From positions 2,294,001 to 2,358,000 of the forward strand of contig NZ_CP114598.1 of assembly GCF_030848305.1 (NCBI RefSeq): a stretch of DNA of 64,000 bases. Reading direction: 5' to 3'. The DNA is from Akkermansia muciniphila (GTDB lineage Bacteria > Verrucomicrobiota > Verrucomicrobiia > Verrucomicrobiales > Akkermansiaceae). Made by a program: the position numbers and the translations under genes. Every line of letters starts with the position of its first letter. Positions within the stretch are counted from its first letter, which is position 1. Below, piece after piece: positions 57,827-64,000 of the stretch. The notes beneath the pieces were generated by a model that saw only the letters and a list, made by a program, of their open reading frames with translations, was not told where the DNA came from and ran no database searches.

Positions 57827-60346
57827 TTACCTGAAGGAAAGGCCCTTCACTTTATCCGTCAGGGCTTTCAGCACGCGCTGGTGCGCGGCGTCCACTTCCG
57901 CGGCCGTGAGGGTCTTGGCCGGATCCCTGTACAGGAAGGTGTAGGCGATGGATTTGCGGTCCGCCGGGAGTTTTTCACCGGAGGGGTCCGTGAACACGTC
58001 AAAGCAGGAATAGCTGACAAGCAGTTTTTCCCGGGCGGATTCCACGGCCTTGACAATGTCCGCATTGGGCGTGGAGAGGGGCAGTTCCATGGCCGCATCG
58101 CGGGAAGAGCCGGGGAATTGGGGCAATTCCGCAGCCTTCACGGGCGCGGTGAGGATTTCCTGCATTTTGCGCAGGTCCAGTTCCGCCACGTACACGGGCT
58201 GGCCCAGGCCCAGCTCCCGGCAGCGCGCCAGGGACAGGCGGGCGAAATAGCCGCAGGCTTTCCCGTCCAGCTGCACATCCGCCCCCAGGGCGGCCTGTTC
58301 GCGCGGTTTGGCAGGCGTAAGCGTAAAGCGGTGGCCCGGCGCCAGAGCAGCCATCACGGCCAGAAGGTCCTCAAAGGAGGCCTGCTCCGGCCTGGGGTCT
58401 GCCCAGGAGCGCGCCGTGCGGTCCCCGGAAACAAGAATGCCCAGGGTATCCGTTTCAATGTCCCTGCCCTTGCCGCCGCCCGTATTGCGGAAGACGCGGC
58501 CAAGTTCAAAGAAGCGCAGGCCGGACACGCCCTGGTTGCTGTTGCGCACGGCGGCGGCAATCAGGCCGGGCGTATGGGCGGGACGCAGCACGGAGTGATC
58601 CTCGCTGAGCGGCAGGGACACGCGGATGAGGTCTCCGTCCTGAAGGGGGCGCAGGGGCAACGCGTCCTTCACCTGGGCAATGGCGCCGTCCGCGGATTCA
58701 GAGGCAATGAGCTTGATGGTCTGGGTTTCATAGAATCCCAGGGCCGCCAGCTTGCGGCGCAGCTCCATCTGGAAATTGTAGGCCGCATCCACCGGGGATT
58801 CCGCCACGAAGGGGCCGGAGAAGCGGGACGGTATGCCGTCCAGGCCGAAGACGCGCACGATTTCCTCCAGCAGGTCGCACGGACGCGTGAGATCCAGGCG
58901 GTGGGGGGGGATCAGCCAGCATTCGGGAGACTCCGGAACCTGCTTCAGGCCCAGCGCCGTCAGGATGCGAGCCCCTTCCTCATGGGAAATGGAACCGCCG
59001 GACATCTGATCCAGCGCCTTCCAGGGAAGTTCCACGAAGCCCAGTTCATTAGTCACCGTGGCGCCCTTCCCCTGCTTCAGGGAAGCGGGCACGGAAACGG
59101 GGCCGTCCGCCCCCCCGCAGGAAGGCATGGAAGCATGCGCCGGATTAGGAACGGGAGAACCGGCCACATACGTCGGGGAAGTCGTTCCGCCCGCCAGCTG
59201 GAGAATCAGTTCCACGGCGCGCACGGAACCGCGCAGGACATTCCAGGCGGAAGTGCCGCGTTCAAAGCGGTAGGAGGAGTCGGAGGACAGGGCCAGCCTG
59301 CGGGACGTGGCGCGCACGGAGGAGGGCTTGAACCAGGCGGACTCCAGAATGATATCCGTGGTGGCGTCCGTCACGCCGCTTTCCTCCCCACCCATCACGC
59401 CGCCGATGGCGAGCGCCTTGCCGGATTGGTCCGCGACAACCAGGTCCGTGCAGTTAAGCGTGTATTCCTGGCCGTCCAGAGCCTTGAAAGTTTCCCCTTC
59501 ATAAGCGGTGCGGGTAACGATGCCGCCCTGCACTTTCGCTGCGTCAAAGGCATGGAGGGGCGTTCCCAGTTCATGCAGGACGAAGTTGGTAATATCCACA
59601 ATGTTGTTGATGGGGCGCAGACCGACGGCTACCAGGCGTTCCTTCAGCCATTCCGGGCTTTCCTGCACGTTCACGCCGCTGACTTTTACAGCGGTGTAGT
59701 ACGGGTTCAGCTCCGGCTGGTCCAGCCGCACGAAGTCTCCGGCGGGTTCCAGTTCCACCCCGGCGTCGTCAATGGAAACGGGCCTGTACTCCCGGCCGGA
59801 AATAGCGGCCAGTTCATACGCCATGCCGTTGTGGGAAAGCAGGTCCGGCCGGTTGGGCGTCACTTCCACTTCCACCAGGGTATCCGCCTTGACAACCTGG
59901 GAAATAGGCGTGCCGGGTTCCAGTTCCTGGGGGAGAATCCAGAGACCGTGCTCCTTGTCGGGAAGCCCCAGCTCGGAGGCGGAACAGAGCATGCCGCGGG
60001 ACTCCACGCCGCGCAGCTTGCCCACCTTGATTTCAAAGTTGCCGGGAAGCACTGCTCCCGGCAGGGCGCAGGGCACCTTGTCCCCCACTTTGTAATTCTG
60101 CGCGCCGCATACGATCTGGTGCAGCGTGCCGTCGCCCACGTCCACCTGGCAGACCTTCAGCCGGTCCGCCTGGGGATGCTGTTCCGCGGCGGCCACGCGG
60201 GCCACCACCACGTATGGGGAATCCACGCCCTGCTGGCGGATGTCTTCCACCTCAATGCCGGCAAAAGTCAGCATGTCAGACATTTCATCCACGCTCAGGC
60301 CGGACAGGTCAATGTACTGGGAAAGCCAGTTAAGGGAAATCTTCAT
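57827..60346 (-). CDS. pheT: Phenylalanine-tRNA ligase, beta subunit
   Basis: An 839-residue large subunit of the heterotetrameric PheRS. It has the N-terminal tRNA-binding domain (about 40-150) with PYVVVARVAAAEQHPQADRLKVC, B3/B4 editing domain with YYTAVKVSGVNVQESPEWL, the B5 domain, the catalytic-like core in YETQTIKLIASES, and a C-terminal anticodon-binding ferredoxin fold ending DKVKGLSFR. Length is typical. The gene follows pheS by 20 bp. Confidence 0.96.
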   Translation of the reverse strand: MKISLNWLSQYIDLSGLSVDEMSDMLTFAGIEVEDIRQQGVDSPYVVVARVAAAEQHPQADRLKVCQVDVGDGTLHQIVCGAQNYKVGDKVPCALPGAVLPGNFEIKVGKLRGVESRGMLCSASELGLPDKEHGLWILPQELEPGTPISQVVKADTLVEVEVTPNRPDLLSHNGMAYELAAISGREYRPVSIDDAGVELEPAGDFVRLDQPELNPYYTAVKVSGVNVQESPEWLKERLVAVGLRPINNIVDITNFVLHELGTPLHAFDAAKVQGGIVTRTAYEGETFKALDGQEYTLNCTDLVVADQSGKALAIGGVMGGEESGVTDATTDIILESAWFKPSSVRATSRRLALSSDSSYRFERGTSAWNVLRGSVRAVELILQLAGGTTSPTYVAGSPVPNPAHASMPSCGGADGPVSVPASLKQGKGATVTNELGFVELPWKALDQMSGGSISHEEGARILTALGLKQVPESPECWLIPPHRLDLTRPCDLLEEIVRVFGLDGIPSRFSGPFVAESPVDAAYNFQMELRRKLAALGFYETQTIKLIASESADGAIAQVKDALPLRPLQDGDLIRVSLPLSEDHSVLRPAHTPGLIAAAVRNSNQGVSGLRFFELGRVFRNTGGGKGRDIETDTLGILVSGDRTARSWADPRPEQASFEDLLAVMAALAPGHRFTLTPAKPREQAALGADVQLDGKACGYFARLSLARCRELGLGQPVYVAELDLRKMQEILTAPVKAAELPQFPGSSRDAAMELPLSTPNADIVKAVESAREKLLVSYSCFDVFTDPSGEKLPADRKSIAYTFLYRDPAKTLTAAEVDAAHQRVLKALTDKVKGLSFR

Positions 60347-60366
60347 AACGGGAAAACAGATAAGGA

Positions 60367-61392
60367 TTATTGGAATTGGGCAAGGAAGCGCACATCGTTC
60401 TCGATCAGGGCGCGTATATCCCTGATGCCCCAGCGGATCATCGCCAGGCGGTCCAGACCGATGCCGAAGGCAAAGCCGGTCAGCCCCGTGTAGCGGGCCT
60501 GTGAGCGGGGATCCAGCCCCAGTTCACGGTCCACGGCTTCAAAAACATTGGGATCCACCATGCCGCAGCCGGCAATCTCCACCCAGCGGGGGGCCTGGCC
60601 GTCCACCTTCAGCTTGACGTCAATTTCAAAACTGGGTTCCGTGAACGGGAAGAAATGGGGGCGGAAGCGCACCTCCGTGCCGGAGCCGAAAAGGGCGCGC
60701 AGAAAATATTCCAGCGTTCCTTTCAGGTCGCCCACGGAAACGTCCGTATCCACATACAGGCCTTCAAGCTGATTGAAGGCGGAAAGGTGCGTGGCGTCAA
60801 TTTCGTCGCGGCGGTAGGCGGAACCGGGAGCGATGACGCGCACGGGAGGCATCTGCTTTTCCATGGAACGGATTTGCACGGAAGACGTGTGCGTACGCAG
60901 AAGCTTGCCGGAATCAAAGTAAAACGTATCCTTCTCATTGCGCGCCGGATGATCCTCCGGCGTATTCAGCGCGTCAAAGCAGTGGAACTCGTCCTCAATC
61001 TCCGGGCCGTCCGCAAGGGCAAAGCCCATGTGGCGCAGAATGCGGACGGCTTCATCCCGCACGATGGTGAGGGGGTGCAGCCCGCCAGACGGCAGGGAGC
61101 GGGCCGGCAGCGTCAGGTCCACCCCGGCCACGGCGGCCTTGTCCGCCAGGGCCTGCACTTCCTCCAGCTTGGCGTCCAGGGCTTCCGTAATGGCCTTGCG
61201 GGCCTCGTTAAGCAACTGGCCGACGGCGGGTTTTTCCTCCCTGGGAACGTCCTTCATGCCCGTCTGGGCCAGGGTCAGTTCCCCTTTTTTGCCGAGGATG
61301 GCCACGCGCGCGTCTTCCACGCCGCGCCTGTCAGACGCCTGGGCGATGCGCTCCAGAGCGTCCCGTTGGATGCGTACAATCTCTTCCTTCAT
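60367..61392 (-). CDS. pheS: Phenylalanine-tRNA ligase, alpha subunit
   Basis: A 341-residue catalytic subunit of PheRS. The N-terminal coiled-coil (about 1-85) binds tRNA. Class II motifs are complete: motif 1 in the PEIEDEFHCFDALNTPEDHPAR region, motif 2 with VIAPGSAYRRDEIDATH, and motif 3 in GFAFGIGLDRLAMIRWGI. Operon with pheT. Confidence 0.97.
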   Translation of the reverse strand: MKEEIVRIQRDALERIAQASDRRGVEDARVAILGKKGELTLAQTGMKDVPREEKPAVGQLLNEARKAITEALDAKLEEVQALADKAAVAGVDLTLPARSLPSGGLHPLTIVRDEAVRILRHMGFALADGPEIEDEFHCFDALNTPEDHPARNEKDTFYFDSGKLLRTHTSSVQIRSMEKQMPPVRVIAPGSAYRRDEIDATHLSAFNQLEGLYVDTDVSVGDLKGTLEYFLRALFGSGTEVRFRPHFFPFTEPSFEIDVKLKVDGQAPRWVEIAGCGMVDPNVFEAVDRELGLDPRSQARYTGLTGFAFGIGLDRLAMIRWGIRDIRALIENDVRFLAQFQ

Positions 61393-61558
61393 AAAATTTG
61401 ACGGGCAAGAGCTTACCCGCCCCCCCCGCCAGCGTCAAGCCCTTCGGGCCGGCGGAACGTCACTCAAGAGAAAATGGCGGAATACGGAAAAGAGGGAAAG
61501 AACAATGACCCCCTCTCCCTAATCACTAATACTTAATCATGAATATCTCCCCAGAAAA

Positions 61559-62743
61559 TTACACGTATCCCGGCCGGGCGGACATGCGGCCGGAAACCAT
61601 GCCGAGCACGCAGAAAAAGGTATAAACCAGGCAGAACGGCAGGAAGGAGCCTCCCTGATGCAGGAAGGAGGTGAACAGCAGGCTCAACAGGGCGCCCATG
61701 GTGAAGCCGATTCCCTGGGACATGCCGGAAAGCCTGATTGATTCGGAAGGCGTCCGGGCCCGTTCCACCATCAGCGCCATTCCGCGGCTGAATACGGTTC
61801 CCGTCGCCAGGCCGAACAGAACAGCCATCCAGACGGCCCAGTCCAGCGGAAGATACAGGATGCCCCAGCAGGAAAGGGCCGCCAACGCCATGGCCATCAC
61901 GATGAGGAGTCCCCGGCCGCCCGTAGCCTTTTCCAGCACGTGAGCGGAGAGCGTAGCGGGCAGCTGGGCGAACATGGCCACGGAAAGGATGAAACCGGCG
62001 TCCTCATAGCTCATGCCCCGCTGCCGCAGAAAGATGGGAATCCAGGTATAAAAGAAATAGGCAGCCCCAACGCGGCTCAAATAAAAAACGGTAACCTGCC
62101 ATGCCTTGCCGCTGCGCAGCAGGCTGCGTCCGGATGCCGCCGGATCGTTTTGAAACACGCCGTCCGGATGCCTGAGAAAATAAGCGCCCCATACCAGCAT
62201 CCCCAGCAGGATGGGAATAATCCAGATCCCCAGGCCGAAACGCCAGCCTCCCAGCATATTGGAAAGGGGAACGGACAAGCCGGAAGCCGCAGCGCTGCCC
62301 ACGCCGATCATGGCGCTGTAAACGCCCATCATGGCGGAAGCGCGGTCAGGAAACTGGTGTTTGATCAGTCCGGGAATGGCCGCTCCGGCAATTCCCATGC
62401 CCAGCCCCATCAGAACCATGCCGCCGTATAACCCCGCCACGCCGTCCCAGCTGCGCCACAAAATTCCGGCTACCGCCAGAAGCTGGAACCAGAAAATGAT
62501 TTTCCACGGCGTCATCCGGCGCGCCACGCGCGGAGAAATGGGAGCCGCCACCCCCAGCACAAAGACGGGCAGCAGGGCGAACAGCCCTGAATTTTCCAGG
62601 GAAAGCCCCATATCCCTTTCAATCGTTCCCAGCAGCGGATCGGGAGAATCAAACCCGGTACGCAGATTAAAGCACACGATTAAAAAGGCGGCAAACAACA
62701 GCATCTTTCCCCTGATGCCTCTGGAAGTTCCTGCCTTATCCAT
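61559..62743 (-). CDS. MFS transporter of the CynX/NimT type
   Basis: A 394-residue membrane protein with 12 helices. It has the CynX-like opening LLFAAFLIVCFNLRTGFDSPDPLLGTI, a loop motif SPRVARRMTPWKIIFW between helices 2 and 3, and YSAMIGVGSAAASGLSVPLS. The related CynX proteins import cyanate and NimT takes up 2-nitroimidazole, but the substrate cannot be told from sequence. It is monocistronic, in convergent or tail-to-tail arrangement with nothing obvious. Confidence 0.75.
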   Translation of the reverse strand: MDKAGTSRGIRGKMLLFAAFLIVCFNLRTGFDSPDPLLGTIERDMGLSLENSGLFALLPVFVLGVAAPISPRVARRMTPWKIIFWFQLLAVAGILWRSWDGVAGLYGGMVLMGLGMGIAGAAIPGLIKHQFPDRASAMMGVYSAMIGVGSAAASGLSVPLSNMLGGWRFGLGIWIIPILLGMLVWGAYFLRHPDGVFQNDPAASGRSLLRSGKAWQVTVFYLSRVGAAYFFYTWIPIFLRQRGMSYEDAGFILSVAMFAQLPATLSAHVLEKATGGRGLLIVMAMALAALSCWGILYLPLDWAVWMAVLFGLATGTVFSRGMALMVERARTPSESIRLSGMSQGIGFTMGALLSLLFTSFLHQGGSFLPFCLVYTFFCVLGMVSGRMSARPGYV

Positions 62744-62884
62744 CCCATGTTATACAGCCTCTCCTCCGCCCCTGTTCAAAAGCGACAGTCTTCCGGCTGT
62801 CAGCAGTCCGGAAGATACGGTATGGAGAAAAGACCATCAAGGGGGATCAATCCCCTTGCGGCTTTCCATCCCCCCCCTGCCATG

Positions 62885-62917
62885 AAAAAGCGCCGCCGTC
62901 CCGGAGGACGGCGGCGC
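62885..62917 (-). terminator. Rho-independent terminator of the M60 peptidase gene
   Basis: A perfect 12-bp stem GCGCCGCCGTCC/GGACGGCGGCGC with loop CGGA; the minus-strand tail is five T residues. Confidence 0.9.
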
Positions 62918-62942
62918 CCGAACACGCTAACCTCTTAAGCTT

Positions 62943-64000
62943 TCATTTGGAAGGGCGTTTGCCGTACACCAGCGTACGCCTGCCGTCCCAGGAAACGGCC
63001 TCAATCCGCGTAGAGCCTTCCGGATAGGGAACCGTGGTGGAGGAATTATCCCTGGAATCCGTCCCCGCCATGGTGATGCGGACCATCTCCCTGTCTTTGT
63101 AGGTTTCAAAGACGACGGCGTTTTTCCACACGTCATGGGAAATAATGCGACGATTGCCCTGCTCCGTAACGCCCTGGTTGTAGACGCCGCGGACAGGGAG
63201 GCGGTTCTTGTATGCTTCCGCGCTATTGACGGAAATATAATAAATGACGGGGCTTTCCGGTTTTTTGTACTTCCTGGCGTAGGCAATCAGGTCCTTGCAG
63301 TCGGCCTCCGTGATGGTCATGCGGGCGCAGGTGTAGTCGTCCAGTTCCTGGTCAATGGGTTTGAGCATGCCCGTTTTCCGGAAAAAATCCGTCAGGTCCT
63401 GCCTGGCGGCGTCGCAGGCGTTCTTCATGAACGCAAGCTGGAGCTCGCCGTCCTTCTTGCCCCTGGTATCCATCTTAATGGCCTTATAAAAGATGTCCGG
63501 ATAAAAGTCGGGATTGCCCTTCCCGGCTACCTTGAAGTACAGCTCCAGCTGCCACAGGGGAGCCAGCTTGACAAAATGGTCGTGCACCATCGGACGGTTA
63601 TCCCCGCCGGAACGCTTGTCCGGCCCGCTCTGGACAAGCCAGTTTTCCCCCTTCAAAATGCCGTTGTTCAAGTAGGCGTTGAAACGTCCGCCGATCATGT
63701 TGCCGTCCCCGCCATTGATGCGTTCATGCTCCAAGCGCATGCTGGAGGGATTCAGCATGTAATTCACGTAAGCGGAGTAAATGTTATTGGTTACTTCTCC
63801 GGTGGATACCCATTTCATGGCGGGGCGCACCTGGTTGACGTGGCCGAACTCATGGGCAATCCCCCAGGCGCTGCCGGGAATCTTGTCCGGATTGCCGACC
63901 TCCTTCATGGTGCCGTTATGGAACGCGGCTCCCGTACCGTCCGCATGCATGAACCCGTTCCAGATCACACGGCCGAACATCCGGTTTTTGGGCAGCATCC
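62943..64000 (-). CDS. M60-type (mucin peptidase-like) zinc metalloprotease, partial
   Basis: The C-terminal ~352 residues of a gluzincin protease whose start lies beyond the right edge. The zinc-binding site is HEFGHVNQ, preceded by GSAWGIA, with the third ligand expected in the following helix. After it come helical scaffolding (NYMLNPSSMRLEHERINGG), a substrate-region loop LYFKVAGKGNPDFYPDIFYKAIK, and a beta-rich end. M60 peptidases of gut bacteria cleave mucin-type glycoproteins at O-glycosylated sites, so a role in mucin breakdown is inferred. The N-terminus, where signal and binding domains would be, is not in view. Confidence 0.82.
   Translation of the reverse strand, partial: MLPKNRMFGRVIWNGFMHADGTGAAFHNGTMKEVGNPDKIPGSAWGIAHEFGHVNQVRPAMKWVSTGEVTNNIYSAYVNYMLNPSSMRLEHERINGGDGNMIGGRFNAYLNNGILKGENWLVQSGPDKRSGGDNRPMVHDHFVKLAPLWQLELYFKVAGKGNPDFYPDIFYKAIKMDTRGKKDGELQLAFMKNACDAARQDLTDFFRKTGMLKPIDQELDDYTCARMTITEADCKDLIAYARKYKKPESPVIYYISVNSAEAYKNRLPVRGVYNQGVTEQGNRRIISHDVWKNAVVFETYKDREMVRITMAGTDSRDNSSTTVPYPEGSTRIEAVSWDGRRTLVYGKRPSK

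Overview
The window looks like a chromosomal segment of a host-associated Verrucomicrobiota bacterium, most likely an Akkermansia species. Evidence for this: two PEP-CTERM sorted surface proteins, an M60-type (mucin-peptidase-like) metalloprotease, propionate-type methylmalonyl-CoA mutase, class II (B12) ribonucleotide reductase, pyruvate phosphate dikinase, and a moderately high-GC genome with weak Shine-Dalgarno signals. The species call is inference; no rRNA or marker-gene comparison was possible. No prophage, insertion sequence, CRISPR array or rRNA operon was seen.

Layout. 1-4.6 kb: divergent pabB/pabA (folate precursor), an old-yellow-enzyme oxidoreductase, a flavin-type small oxidoreductase coupled to a TIGR02206-like membrane protein, and a YbaK deacylase. 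4.9-8.2 kb: a membrane-protein/cytidylate-kinase-like fusion, a pyrimidine-dimer glycosylase, an orphan coiled-coil protein and tRNA-Ala(GGC). 8.4-11.0 kb: small envelope proteins, a PA14-like protein, a gene-free AT-rich kilobase with a 20-bp inverted repeat, and a PEP-CTERM protein. 11.7-19.8 kb: aspartate-family metabolism (metH, two-part Thr/Ser exporter, tRNA-Gln, hom, lysC). 20.2-23.0 kb: a thioredoxin-fold lipoprotein without catalytic cysteines, a second TIGR02206-like protein and a secreted protein of unknown role. 23.5-30 kb: nrdJ behind an NrdR-like operator, then aroE-mutY-aat overlapping each other. 30.3-37.2 kb: ppdK, pgi, a Sel1-repeat protein and an rRNA methyltransferase. 37.3-42.5 kb: the second PEP-CTERM protein and mutA-mutB. 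42.7-50 kb: a five-gene envelope operon (DUF4175-like protein, secreted protein, prenyltransferase/squalene-cyclase-fold protein, two related beta-rich proteins). The first gene of this operon carries an apparent -1 frameshift. 50-57.7 kb: proC-tag-ABC permease on one strand, then a winged-helix protein, a membrane-anchored Ser/Thr kinase, a GNAT protein, a tyrosine-phenol-lyase/tryptophanase family enzyme and an M15 peptidase. 57.8-64 kb: pheST, an MFS transporter and the partial M60 peptidase.

How the genes fit together. Three cobalamin enzymes (MetH, NrdJ, MutAB) lie within 31 kb, with no B12 synthesis gene and no recognisable B12 riboswitch beside them, so the cell probably depends on imported cobalamin. 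MutAB with pyruvate phosphate dikinase fits succinate/propionate fermentation. PEP-CTERM, M60 and PA14-like proteins fit a mucus-facing surface. The most unusual items are the 42.7-50 kb envelope operon, the membrane/kinase fusion, the Cys-rich insertion in MutA, the TPL-like residue pattern of the beta-eliminating lyase and the inverted repeats near both PEP-CTERM genes. All functions are assigned from sequence pattern recognition without database searches.
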